DNA from: Nevskia sp.
GTDB taxonomy: Bacteria; Pseudomonadota; Gammaproteobacteria; Nevskiales; Nevskiaceae
Assembly (NCBI GenBank): GCA_019689635.1
Contig: JADGHB010000008.1
Span: forward strand, 1 to 64,000
Reading direction: 5' to 3'
DNA length: 64,000 nt
Under the pieces are notes generated by a model. That model saw only the letters and a program-made list of their open reading frames with translations, did no database searches and was not told the DNA's origin. The number at the start of each line of letters is the position of its first letter. Position 1 is the stretch's first letter. Below are positions 1 to 9,287 of the stretch, piece by piece. The translations under genes were made by a program, and so were the position numbers.

Positions 1-9
1 GGCGCACCT

Positions 10-176
10 CGCGATTGAGAGGACGGCACCAGCATCGCCGTGAGCGGACGCGCGCCTCCCGCTGTAGGCTCGGCATCCTGCCTCGCCAACAGCCCGGCCT
101 CGGGCTCCTGCCCTCGGCGCGGACCTGCGGTCCGCCCCATTGCGCTACGCGCAAACACCGTGTCGGCGCGCTCACG
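10..176 (+). repeat. Copy A of a 167-bp hairpin-rich inverted repeat (partner is copy B at 9283-9449)
   Basis: Gap-free hand alignment to the reverse complement of 9283-9449: 159/167 identical, with positions 55-176 (122 bp) fully identical. Contains GCGGACC-TGC-GGTCCGC and TTGCGC-TAC-GCGCAA hairpins. Confidence 0.95.
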
Positions 177-1077
177 CGCAACGCCTCGCCGGCGGCAGAT
201 GGCGCGCGAGCAGGTCGTCCGCCAGGATCTGCGCGATGTCCTGCGCGGTCTGGCTTTGCAGACCGCGCCAGGCGGGAATGCCGTTGACCTCGAGCACGGT
301 GAGCCGGCCGTCGCGATCGCGGATGAGATCGACGCCGGCGTAGTCCAGACCCAGCGCCGCCGCCGCGCGCTCGGCGTACTCGTGCAGGAGGGGATCGTCC
401 GGCGCCGGTCGGCAGCGCGCGCCTTGCGCCACGTTGTGGATCCAGCCGCGCCCGCGCCGCGTCATGGCGGCGCGCGCCGCGCCGTTCACCACCAGCACCC
501 GATAGTCCTCGCCGCCGTCGGCGCCCGGTCCCACGTAGCGCTGCAGGTGATAGACGCCGCCCACGGCCTCGGGCGGCGGCAGTTCGTGCGGCGCGGCGAT
601 GCGACGCAGACCCGCGCCCTGGGCGCCGAACACCGGCTTGAGCACCAGCTCGTGCCCGCGCGCGCATTCGGCGATCGCACACCGGCGCGCCGCGGCCGGC
701 TCGGCCACCGTCCAGGCCGGCGGCGTGGGCACGCCGGCGCGCGCGAGCACAAAGGCCGTCATGCCCTTGTTGACCGCCAGCTCCAGCGCTCGCGGCGGGT
801 TGTAGACCGGCACGCCCAGGCTCTTGAGCGCGTGCAGCACTTCCAGGCGCAGCACGATTTCCTCCAGGCTGCCGGCCGAGATGCCGCGCACGAAGGCGGC
901 CCGCGGCAAGCGGCGCGCGAAGCCGGGGATGCGCAGGCCGTGCGGCGCCGCGGCGTCGAAGCCGCAGTCGCGCAGCGGCACGCGCCGCGCCGCCACGCCG
1001 CGCGCGGCGAACGCGCGCCGTAGGCGCCGGCTGTGCCAGCCCGGCGTGTCGGCGAAGATCACCACCGGCGCGTTCAT
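172..1077 (-). CDS. RimK-like ATP-grasp ligase of the H4MPT/methylofuran cluster
   Basis: MNAPVVIFADTPGWHSRRLRRAF...ELVLKPVFGAQGAGLRRI...GVDLIRDRDGRLTVLEVNGIPAWRGLQ. ATP-grasp signature; ATGA overlap with mch; stop codon lies inside repeat copy A. Confidence 0.85.
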   Translation of the reverse strand: MNAPVVIFADTPGWHSRRLRRAFAARGVAARRVPLRDCGFDAAAPHGLRIPGFARRLPRAAFVRGISAGSLEEIVLRLEVLHALKSLGVPVYNPPRALELAVNKGMTAFVLARAGVPTPPAWTVAEPAAARRCAIAECARGHELVLKPVFGAQGAGLRRIAAPHELPPPEAVGGVYHLQRYVGPGADGGEDYRVLVVNGAARAAMTRRGRGWIHNVAQGARCRPAPDDPLLHEYAERAAAALGLDYAGVDLIRDRDGRLTVLEVNGIPAWRGLQSQTAQDIAQILADDLLARHLPPARRCA

Positions 1078-2060
1078 GCGAAGGAGCGCTCCAAAAGTTC
1101 GGGGGCCAGACGTCCGGCGCGGAACGTGCGCCCGTCCTCCAGCGCGGTCACCGCCACCTGGGCCGGCGCGAACAGCAGCGGATCGATCTTGTAGAAATCG
1201 CCGCCGGCGGCGCGGAACACCTCGCCAAACGGCGCACCGTAGTCCTTGGAAGCCGAGCTGGGCAGTTTTTGCGCGAGCGCTTCGGCCTGCGCCGCCGCGC
1301 CGGTCACGTACAGATGGACGCGGCCGCCGAAGAGGATGGCGTCGTTGGTGCGACCCATGGCCGCCAGAGTGTCGGGCGCCGGCGGCGGCAGCGGCGCGCT
1401 GCCCAGCCCGTCCGTCACGCGCTTGAGATCGAAACCCAGATAATGCGCCTTGTGCAGCGCCACTTCGAGCACGCGCGCCGCGATCTGGGTGACGCCGGCG
1501 AGGCTGCGCGTGGGCGTGAGGATCACGGTGAGCCGCTCGAGCGGGACCTCGCACTGGGCGGCCACGCGCTCGAGCAGGGCATCGGGCGGAACGCGATCGG
1601 TTTCCAGCACCAGGCAGGCGGATGCGGCGCGGTCGCGGTAGCCGAGTTCGGCGAACAGCGCCTCGCGCGCCGCCAACGCCCGCGCCGGGCCCGAGCCCAT
1701 GGCGAAGTATTTGTCCTTGCCTTCGCCGTGGCTGAGACTCCAGCCCGCGTACTGGCTGCCTAGGCAGGCCAGCACCGGCTGGGCGCCGTGCACCAGCAAC
1801 TCGAAAGGCCAATCCGGATGGGCACCGCCGGTGACCAGCGCCACGCGCCCCAAGCCGCCCATGCAGATCTCGGCGATGCGCCGTCCCGCCTCGATCCCGC
1901 CGACCGCCTCGATGCCGGCATCGATCAGCCGGGCGCCGCCGGCGCTGCGCCGCACCGCGATGCGCAAGGCGTCCGCCTGGGCGGCCAGCGCTTCCACCAA
2001 GGGCGCGGCCAGGGCGTTGACGCTCACCGTCGGTAGCGGCGATTCCGCCCGGGCATTCAT
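1074..2060 (-). CDS. mch: Methenyltetrahydromethanopterin cyclohydrolase
   Basis: VSVNALAAPLVEALAAQADALRI...LVTGGAHPDWPFELLVHGAQPVLACLGSQYAGWSLS...FYKIDPLLFAPAQV; typical Mch sequence and gene context. Confidence 0.95.
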   Translation of the reverse strand: MNARAESPLPTVSVNALAAPLVEALAAQADALRIAVRRSAGGARLIDAGIEAVGGIEAGRRIAEICMGGLGRVALVTGGAHPDWPFELLVHGAQPVLACLGSQYAGWSLSHGEGKDKYFAMGSGPARALAAREALFAELGYRDRAASACLVLETDRVPPDALLERVAAQCEVPLERLTVILTPTRSLAGVTQIAARVLEVALHKAHYLGFDLKRVTDGLGSAPLPPPAPDTLAAMGRTNDAILFGGRVHLYVTGAAAQAEALAQKLPSSASKDYGAPFGEVFRAAGGDFYKIDPLLFAPAQVAVTALEDGRTFRAGRLAPELLERSFA

Positions 2061-3220
2061 GCCGACACCCTCGCCACCGCGCCCGCGCGCAGGCGCGGCC
2101 GCGGCTCGTGCCCAAGGCGCGCGAGCGCGGCGAGCAGTCGCAGCCGTGCGCGGCGCACCCGTGCCACGGCGCCTGGCGCCGTGCGCGCCGTCGCGTGCAC
2201 CGTGCACAAGGGCCGCCGCGCGCCCACCCGCGTGCCGGCGCTCGGCACGTCGCGCGCCTGTCGCGGCCAGGCAAAGTCGCGAGGCACGCGCAGCGCGCGC
2301 TCGGCATAGACCACGGCCAGCGCCCGCACGCCGGACGGCTCGGACCAGGCGGGCGGCAGGCGGCCCGCGCACGCCTGGAGATGGGCGCGCAAGAGCGGCG
2401 GCGCCGGCGGGCGATCCCACAGTTCCAGCGTGGCGGTGGGCCGCGGGTTGAGCTCCAGGAGCCGGAAACCCGCGGCGGCGGCGATGAAGTCCAAACCGTT
2501 GAGTCCGCGCAAGCCCAGACGCGCCGTGAGCGCCGCCGCCGCCGCCTGGGCCTGCGCGCGCGCGGCGGGCGGCGGCAGGGCCTGCACCGCGCCGGACCAG
2601 GCCCACGGGCCGGGCGCGGCACGCGGCGCGGGCAGCAGGCGGTTGAAGCCGATGGCGCGCACGCGCGCGCCGTCGGCCAGAAACAAAAACGAATACGCCG
2701 GGCCTTGGACGTGGCGCTGGAAATACCGCGCGGCGTCGGCGCGCGCCGCGCCGGCACACTGCACGTGCCAGCCGCCGGCGGCCCCCGCGCGTTTGGCGAG
2801 CCAGCCCGACGCGGCGGCGGGAGGATCGAAGGAGATTTCGGGATGATCGATGCCCAGCGCGTCCAACAGGGCGAAAAAACGTCGCGGATCGCAGGCCAGC
2901 TCCCAAACCGCGGGGTCGTTGCCGCACAAGCGATGCCGCGCCGCCGCGTGCGCGAGCAGCGCCGGCTGCGCTTCGAAACCGGAACCGGGAACGAGCCGCG
3001 CCGGCGGCAAGCGCTCCAGCGCGGCGGCGAGTGCCAGGGGGGCGAAGCCTCCGTCCGGCGCGAGCGGCACGCGCACGCAGTGCCGCGCGGCTCGGCGCGT
3101 GTCCGCGTCGGCGAAGGCGTCCACCGCCACGACCGCAAGCCGCGCGCGGCGCGCGGCGCGCACCAGCGCCCGCGCGCTGGTGGCCACGATCAGACAGGGT
3201 TCGGTCCCCATGCGGCTCAT
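2057..3220 (-). CDS. ATP-grasp domain protein of the H4MPT cluster (orf17-like)
   Basis: CLIVATSARALVRAARRARLAVVAVDAFADADTR...GFRLLELNPRPTATLELW; sits between mtdB and mch with 4-bp overlaps on both sides. Confidence 0.8.
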   Translation of the reverse strand: MSRMGTEPCLIVATSARALVRAARRARLAVVAVDAFADADTRRAARHCVRVPLAPDGGFAPLALAAALERLPPARLVPGSGFEAQPALLAHAAARHRLCGNDPAVWELACDPRRFFALLDALGIDHPEISFDPPAAASGWLAKRAGAAGGWHVQCAGAARADAARYFQRHVQGPAYSFLFLADGARVRAIGFNRLLPAPRAAPGPWAWSGAVQALPPPAARAQAQAAAAALTARLGLRGLNGLDFIAAAAGFRLLELNPRPTATLELWDRPPAPPLLRAHLQACAGRLPPAWSEPSGVRALAVVYAERALRVPRDFAWPRQARDVPSAGTRVGARRPLCTVHATARTAPGAVARVRRARLRLLAALARLGHEPRPRLRAGAVARVSA

Positions 3221-4125
3221 CCTCGCTGCCGCCGCGCTTCTTCGAGGCATTCCACGAAACCGAAATACCGGGGCTGCTCGGTTTCGCGCAGTTGCCGCAG
3301 CAGCGCCTGCTCGGTTTTGTACTTGACGTTGCCGATGGCCAGCGCGCCGATGCCCACCGCGGCGCTGCCGGGCAAACCCAGAGGCCTGGCGTCGTCCTTG
3401 ACCGCCACCGACTCGATCCCCTCCGGGGGCACGGCGTTGACGTCGGCGGCGACGAGCAGGTGCGCACCGGAGGTTTCCAGCTCGCGGCGCGAGAGCACCT
3501 GCACGCCGGCCTTGGCCACCGCCAGCACGACCTCGCTCTGCGCCAGCGCCCGGGCACGCTGCTGCGCATCGCCGCTGTGCAGCGGCGTGCAGCGCACGCC
3601 GAAGCGCCTGGCGAGGGCGTCGCTCGCGGCGCGCGCCGCGGCTTCCCCGCTGTGGCTGCCCAGGAACACCTGCGCCCCGGCCTGCGCGGCCAGCGTGCTG
3701 ACCAGCAGGCCCACCGGCCCGGTGCCGCCCAGCACCAAAACCCGACAGGCGGACAAGCCGCGCTGGAAGACGCGTTCCAGGGCTTGCTCCACTTTGGCGA
3801 TCATGGCGCCGGCGGTGGTGTAGGCGCCGCTGGGATCGGCGAAGACCGAGACTTCGAAGGGCGGCACCATGGCGGAGCGCGCGGCCTGGAGCATGTCGGC
3901 GGCGAGCAGCGCATCGCGGCCGCCGATGAACAGCGCCGTGCGCCGCACGCCGCGCGGACCGCGCGAGAAGATCGCATCCTGGGTGAACGCGGCGATGTCG
4001 TCCAGGCCGACGCCCGCGTAGGGAATGACGGCGTCCCAACCGGCGTCGTAGGCCATGTTCACGTCGAAAGGGCTCACCCGCGCCCCCGGCGTGGCGAAGT
4101 GCAGCAAGTAAGGCGGCTGTTCCAT
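3217..4125 (-). CDS. mtdB: NAD(P)-dependent methylene-tetrahydromethanopterin dehydrogenase
   Basis: MEQPPYLLHFATPGARVSPFDVNMAYDAGWDAVIPYAGV...VFADPSGAYTTAGAMIAKVE; characteristic MtdB sequence. Confidence 0.93.
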   Translation of the reverse strand: MEQPPYLLHFATPGARVSPFDVNMAYDAGWDAVIPYAGVGLDDIAAFTQDAIFSRGPRGVRRTALFIGGRDALLAADMLQAARSAMVPPFEVSVFADPSGAYTTAGAMIAKVEQALERVFQRGLSACRVLVLGGTGPVGLLVSTLAAQAGAQVFLGSHSGEAAARAASDALARRFGVRCTPLHSGDAQQRARALAQSEVVLAVAKAGVQVLSRRELETSGAHLLVAADVNAVPPEGIESVAVKDDARPLGLPGSAAVGIGALAIGNVKYKTEQALLRQLRETEQPRYFGFVECLEEARRQRG

Positions 4126-4182
4126 GGGTCGTTCGGGGGTCGTTTGGGGGTTGCTCGCGTTTCGTTGACCGGGCAGCGGGGA

Positions 4183-5223
4183 CTAGGCGCTCAGCGGCGC
4201 GCCTTGCGAGCGGCGCGCAGCCGCGGTGGCGTGGATCGCGGCGCCGGCATTGCGGGTGGCGCTCAAGACATAACGCAGCGCCGCGTCCGGGACGGCGGCC
4301 GCAACGGCGCGCACCAGCGTCTCGGCCTGCGCGTGGTCGGCGGCCAGGGCAAAACCGGTGGGCCCCCACGAGGACTGACCCACCGCCGCCGCGCCGTGCT
4401 CGCGCAGCCAGGCGAGCGCGCGCGCGACCGCCGGACTGCGGTAGCGCCGGCCGCCTTGAGCGGGCGCGAAGTAATCGCCGACGCGATCCTGCAAGCGCGT
4501 CAGGCCGGCGCCGAAGGCGCCGAGATCGCCTTCGGCGGCCGCGGGCAGGATTTCCATCAAGACCAGACGGCTGAGGGCCTCCGCCTCGGCCGCGGCAGAC
4601 GGCGCCAGTGCGGCGAAAGCGGCGCTTTCTTCCGCGCCGCTCAAACCCTGACGGCGGTCGTCGAAGATCAAAATCCAGGTCCAGGCCGCGGGCAGGGGCA
4701 GCCGCGCGACGATCGGCGGAGGGTTCGTCGCCTCCGCGCGGCGTCCGCCGTCCACGATCAGCCCGCCCTGCTCGAAAGCGCCCAGACCGATGGCCGAGCG
4801 GCGTCCGCGTTCGAGCCGGTGGGCCAGCTCGCGCGCGTCCAGCGCCAATCCGTAGAGCCGTGCCAGCGCGGTGCCGACCGCCAGCGCGAGCTGGGTGCCG
4901 GCGCCCAGACCGGCGTGTTCGGGCAAGGCTTGCTCGAGGTGCAAGACCACGCCGCCGTGCAAGCCGAGTTGGGCGCGCAGGCGCTCGGCGTAGGCCGCGG
5001 CGCGCGGCGCACCGGGCCCGTGCGCCACGACCTGCGGCGCGCGCTGCGCGCGCAAGCGCGTGCACGGCGTCTCGAGGGCCACGCCGATCGAACCGTAGCG
5101 TCGAGCGCCGGCGCTCAAATCGACGAAACCGAAATGCAGCCGCGCCGGCGCCTCGATACTCACCTCGGCGATCGGCGCGGAATGGCGGATTTCATGATCG
5201 GGGATGCGCATAACCGGCGACAT
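4183..5223 (-). CDS. mptG: Beta-ribofuranosylaminobenzene 5'-phosphate synthase (GHMP-kinase fold)
   Basis: VSIEAPARLHFGFVDLSAGARRYGSIGVALE...EHAGLGAGTQLALAVGTALARL; typical of MptG from C1 clusters. Confidence 0.85.
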   Translation of the reverse strand: MSPVMRIPDHEIRHSAPIAEVSIEAPARLHFGFVDLSAGARRYGSIGVALETPCTRLRAQRAPQVVAHGPGAPRAAAYAERLRAQLGLHGGVVLHLEQALPEHAGLGAGTQLALAVGTALARLYGLALDARELAHRLERGRRSAIGLGAFEQGGLIVDGGRRAEATNPPPIVARLPLPAAWTWILIFDDRRQGLSGAEESAAFAALAPSAAAEAEALSRLVLMEILPAAAEGDLGAFGAGLTRLQDRVGDYFAPAQGGRRYRSPAVARALAWLREHGAAAVGQSSWGPTGFALAADHAQAETLVRAVAAAVPDAALRYVLSATRNAGAAIHATAAARRSQGAPLSA

Positions 5224-5487
5224 TGGGGTCACAGGCTGGCCAGCAAGGGCTGTGCCGTCAATGTGCATTCGGAAAATCAATCAGCTACGACCAGCCGCGC
5301 GATGCGCTGTGGCATTTTTATCCCGCCGCTGGCGCGCATAGGCAACGCTCGCGCCTGGCACGTCAGGGCAAGCCGGCGAGAAAACCTCCGGCGACGCGGG
5401 TTTGCGCATGCGCTCCCCACTGGCACGGAACATGTGAACGAGCTCAACGCCCCGCGAATGCCTCACCGAAAACCATCGCCGATCGAC

Positions 5488-6714
5488 ATGAATCAGGCCC
5501 TGACCTGCCCTTTTTGCGGCCTTTTGTGCGACGACCTCGGCGTGGAATCGCGCGCTGGCCGGGCCGAGGTGACGGCGGCCGGCTGCGCGCAGGCGCGCGC
5601 GCTGTTCCCCGTCCCGCCCCAAGCCCAGGCGCGCATCGACGGACAGGCGGCGGACTGGCGCGCCGCCGCGAAGGCCGCCGCCGAGCGCCTGGCGGCGGCG
5701 CGGCGGCCCTCGATCGCCGGTCTGGGCTGCGATCTTGCCGGCGTGCGCGCCGCGCTCATGCTCGCCGAGCGCTGCGACGCACGGGTCGAACATCGGCACG
5801 GCGCGGCGCTGGCCCAGGAGCTGCGCGCCACGCGGCGCGGCGGTTCCCTGCGCACCACGCTTTCCGAGCTGCGCAACCGGGCCGACTGCGTGCTGTTCGC
5901 CGGCACGCGGGCGGCGGCCCATCCGCGTTTTTTCGAGCGCTGCATCGAGCCGCGCGAAGGCTTGTTCGGTGCGCGGCAGCGGCGGCTGATCCTGATCGGC
6001 GAGGCGGCGCAGACCGCGCCCGAGAGCGCGGCGCTCGAACACGCGCTGGCCTTTCCCAACGCGCATCTGGCCGAGGCGGTGCAACTGCTGCGCGCCCGGC
6101 TCGCCGGCCGGCGGCTCGACGCGCGGCACTGGCACGGCATCCCGATCGAACGCTTCGATGCGCTCGCCGCCGTGCTGCGCGCGGCGCATTACGGCGTGGC
6201 GGTGTGGGACGCCGCCGAACTTAAGCCCCCGCACGCCGAACTGGCGCTGCGCGCGCTCTACGATCTGGTCGCCGAACTCAACCGCGACACGCGCTGGGCG
6301 GCGCTACCGCTGGGCGGCAACGACGGTGCCGCCGGCGCGGCGGCGGTGTGCACCTGGCTCGCCGGCCGGCCGCCGCCGCTGCGCTACGTGCACGGCGCGC
6401 CGCAGGACGCGCTGAACGCCGACGCGACGGATCTGGTGATCTGGATCAGCGCCTTCGATCCGCAGGCGGCGCCGCCGCCGGACGTGCCGGCCGTGGTCCT
6501 GGCCCGCGCCGACTGGCGCGGTGGCGCCGCGCCCGCGATCTTCATCCCCGTGGCCGTGCCCGGCGTGCAGCGTCCGGGCGCCCTCGTGCGCCTGGACGAA
6601 GTGCCCTGCCTGCCGCTGGCCGCGCCCGCGCCCGCCGATCTGCCCGGTGTGGCCGACGTGCTCGACGCCGTGCGCGCCGGCCTGGCGGGAAGGAGCGCCC
6701 ATGCTGCGGCTTGA
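5488..6714 (+). CDS. fhcB: Formylmethanofuran dehydrogenase/formyltransferase-hydrolase complex subunit B
   Basis: MNQALTCPFCGLLCDDLGVE... start; located upstream of and overlapping fhcA. Confidence 0.9.
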   Translation: MNQALTCPFCGLLCDDLGVESRAGRAEVTAAGCAQARALFPVPPQAQARIDGQAADWRAAAKAAAERLAAARRPSIAGLGCDLAGVRAALMLAERCDARVEHRHGAALAQELRATRRGGSLRTTLSELRNRADCVLFAGTRAAAHPRFFERCIEPREGLFGARQRRLILIGEAAQTAPESAALEHALAFPNAHLAEAVQLLRARLAGRRLDARHWHGIPIERFDALAAVLRAAHYGVAVWDAAELKPPHAELALRALYDLVAELNRDTRWAALPLGGNDGAAGAAAVCTWLAGRPPPLRYVHGAPQDALNADATDLVIWISAFDPQAAPPPDVPAVVLARADWRGGAAPAIFIPVAVPGVQRPGALVRLDEVPCLPLAAPAPADLPGVADVLDAVRAGLAGRSAHAAA

Positions 6715-8374
6715 CCGCGCGCGCGTCTACGACCCCGTGCAGGGCTGGCGTGGGCAGTCGCGCTCGCTGTTCATCGAAAACGGACGCATGGTGGCCGATC
6801 CCGGCCCGCAAGCGACGGTCGAGCGAGTCATCGACCTCGAAGACGCCGTGGTCATGGCCGGCGGAATCGACATCCACAGCCACATCGGCAGCGGCAAGGT
6901 CAACCTCGCCCGCACCTTGATGCCGCACGATCACGCGCGCACCGAGCGCGCCGCCGCGCTGGAGAACGGCGCCTGGCGCCATGGCGGCAGCGGACAGGCC
7001 ACGCCCACCAGCTGGATCGCCGGCTACCGTTACGCGGAGATGGGCTACACCGCGGCCTTCGAGCCGGCCATGCTGCCGGTCAATGCGCGCGCCACTCATT
7101 ACACCCTCGCCGACACGCCGGTGATCGACAAGGGCGCCTATGTCCTGCTCGGCAACGACGATCTGTTCCTGCGTCTGCTGGCCCGCGGTGCCGAACCGCA
7201 GCGGCTGGCCGACTACGTGGCCTGGATGCTGGCGCGCACCCGGTCGCTGGCGGTCAAGGTGGTCAATCCCGGCGGGATCTCCGCCTTCAAGTTCAACCAG
7301 CGCGCGCTCGACCTCGACCAAGCGCACGCCTATTACGGCGTGACGCCGCGCCAGGTGCTGCGCGCCCTGGCGCGCGCGGTGCACGACCTCGGCGTGCCGC
7401 ATCCGCTGCACGTGCACACCAGCAACCTCGGCGTGCCCGGCAACGTCGCCACCACGCTCGCGACCATGGAAGCGGCCGAGGGCCTGCCCTTGCACCTGAC
7501 CCACGTGCAGTTCCACAGCTATGGCAAGGAGGGCCCGCGCGGCTTTTCCTCCGCCGCCGAGGCGATCGCCGAAGCGGTCAACCGGCAGCCCAACCTCTCC
7601 ATCGACGTGGGGCAGGTGATGTTCGGCCAGACCGCCACCGCCTCCGGCGACACCATGGCCCAGTACGCCAATCGCCGCCACGCCCATCCGCACGCCTGGA
7701 CCTGCATCGACATCGAATGCGAAGCCGGCTGCGGCGTGGTGCCGTTCCGTTATCGCGACCGCAACTTCGTGCACGCCCTGCAGTGGGCGATCGGCCTGGA
7801 ACTGTTTTTGCGCGTGCGCGACCCCTGGCGCATCTTCCTCACCACCGACCATCCCAACGGCGCGCCTTATACGGTTTATCCGCAGCTCATGCGCCTGTTG
7901 ATGGATCGCGGCTACCGCAATCGCATGCTCGATGCCGTGCATCCCGAAGTCGCCGCGCACAGCGCCTTGCGCGGCCTGGACCGGGAATACACGCTGGAGG
8001 AGATCGCCATCGTCACCCGCGCCGGGCCGGCGCGCTCGCTGGGCCTGCGCGACCGCGGCCATCTGGCCCCGGGCGCGGTGGCGGATCTGGTGGCCTACCG
8101 CGACGATCCCGATCGCGACGCCATGTTCGCGCGCCCCTCGCACGTGTTCAAGGACGGCGAGCTCATCGTCAGGGACGGCCGGCTGCTGGCCGCGCCGCAG
8201 GGCGCCACACTCGCGCTGGAGCCCGAATTCGACGCCGCCATCGAGGCGCAGATTTCCGAGCACTACGCGCGCCACCTGAGCTTGCGCGCCGAGCATCTGG
8301 CGGTCGGCGCGCAGGAACTGGCCGACTACGGCGGTCGCGCGCCGCTGATCCTGCCCTGCACGCGCCATGGCTGA
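6701..8374 (+). CDS. fhcA: Formyltransferase/hydrolase complex subunit A (amidohydrolase-like)
   Basis: VVMAGGIDIHSHIGSGKVNLARTLMPHDHARTE...HLTHVQFHSYGKEGPRGFSSAAEAIAEAVN; FhcA/FmdA signatures. Confidence 0.95.
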   Translation: MLRLDRARVYDPVQGWRGQSRSLFIENGRMVADPGPQATVERVIDLEDAVVMAGGIDIHSHIGSGKVNLARTLMPHDHARTERAAALENGAWRHGGSGQATPTSWIAGYRYAEMGYTAAFEPAMLPVNARATHYTLADTPVIDKGAYVLLGNDDLFLRLLARGAEPQRLADYVAWMLARTRSLAVKVVNPGGISAFKFNQRALDLDQAHAYYGVTPRQVLRALARAVHDLGVPHPLHVHTSNLGVPGNVATTLATMEAAEGLPLHLTHVQFHSYGKEGPRGFSSAAEAIAEAVNRQPNLSIDVGQVMFGQTATASGDTMAQYANRRHAHPHAWTCIDIECEAGCGVVPFRYRDRNFVHALQWAIGLELFLRVRDPWRIFLTTDHPNGAPYTVYPQLMRLLMDRGYRNRMLDAVHPEVAAHSALRGLDREYTLEEIAIVTRAGPARSLGLRDRGHLAPGAVADLVAYRDDPDRDAMFARPSHVFKDGELIVRDGRLLAAPQGATLALEPEFDAAIEAQISEHYARHLSLRAEHLAVGAQELADYGGRAPLILPCTRHG

Positions 8375-9287
8375 GTACGTCCGCAACGGCGTGCGCATCG
8401 ACGACACCTTCGCCGAGGCTTTCGGCATGCGCGCCACGCGCCTGCTGGTCACCGCCGACCATCCGCGCTGGGCGCACGCGGCCGCGGCGAGCGCCTGCGG
8501 TTTCGCCACCTCGGTGATCGGCTGCGGCTGCGAAGCGGGCGTGGAAGCGGAACTCGATCCCGCGGCCACCCCGGACGGGCGCCCGGGCGTGGCGCTGCTG
8601 TTGTTCGCCGTCTCGCGCGAAGCGCTGGCCGAACAGGTGGAACGCCGCGTCGGTCAGTGCCTGCTGACTTGCCCCACCACGGCGGTGTACGCCGGGATCG
8701 AGGGCGAGGATCGCATCCCGCTCGGCCGGCGACTGCGCTACTTCGGCGACGGCCATCAGAGGTCCAAAGTCGTGGACGGCCGGCGCCTGTGGCGCATCCC
8801 GGTGATGGAAGGCGAATTCCTGATCGAGGACGACACCGCGGCGGTGCGCGCCATCGGCGGCGGCAATCTGCTGATCCTGGCGCGCACGCGCGAGAGCGCG
8901 CTGCTCGCGGCCGAGTCCGCGGTGGCCGCGGCGCGCGCCGGGCGCGGCGCGATCCTGCCTTTTCCCGGCGGCGTGGTGCGCTCCGGATCCAAAGTCGGCG
9001 CGCGACGCTATCCCAAGCTGGGCGCCAGCACCAACGACGCCTTCTGCCCCAGTTTGCGCGGCTCGACCGACAGCGCGCTCGAGCCGCAGGTGGGCTGCGT
9101 CCTGGAGCTGGTGTTCGACGCGCTGACCGAAGCCGACATGCAAGGCGCCATGCGCGCGGCGCTGGCGGCGATCTGCGCGCGCGGCGGCGCCGGCGGCGTG
9201 CTGCGCGTGAGCGCCGGCAACTACGGCGGCAAGCTCGGCAAGTATCACTTCCACCTGCGCGACATCCTGCCGGAGCAAGACCCGTGA
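8367..9287 (+). CDS. fhcD: Formylmethanofuran-H4MPT formyltransferase (complex subunit D)
   Basis: VRNGVRIDDTFAEAFGMRATRLLVTADHPRWA...YPKLGASTNDAFCPSLRG...NYGGKLGKYHFHLRDIL; Ftr family. Confidence 0.96.
   Translation: MAEYVRNGVRIDDTFAEAFGMRATRLLVTADHPRWAHAAAASACGFATSVIGCGCEAGVEAELDPAATPDGRPGVALLLFAVSREALAEQVERRVGQCLLTCPTTAVYAGIEGEDRIPLGRRLRYFGDGHQRSKVVDGRRLWRIPVMEGEFLIEDDTAAVRAIGGGNLLILARTRESALLAAESAVAAARAGRGAILPFPGGVVRSGSKVGARRYPKLGASTNDAFCPSLRGSTDSALEPQVGCVLELVFDALTEADMQGAMRAALAAICARGGAGGVLRVSAGNYGGKLGKYHFHLRDILPEQDP

Noticed and set aside
40-1023. Plus-strand ORF covering repeat copy A and the RimK-like gene
   Set aside because: Antisense to a supported gene. Its N-terminus matches the 8169-9419 minus ORF only because both run through the inverted repeat.
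3031-5487. N-terminal part of the 1227-aa ORF containing fhcB
   Set aside because: Antisense to mtdB and mptG; the true FhcB start is the ATG at 5488 (MNQALTCPFCGLLCDDLG).
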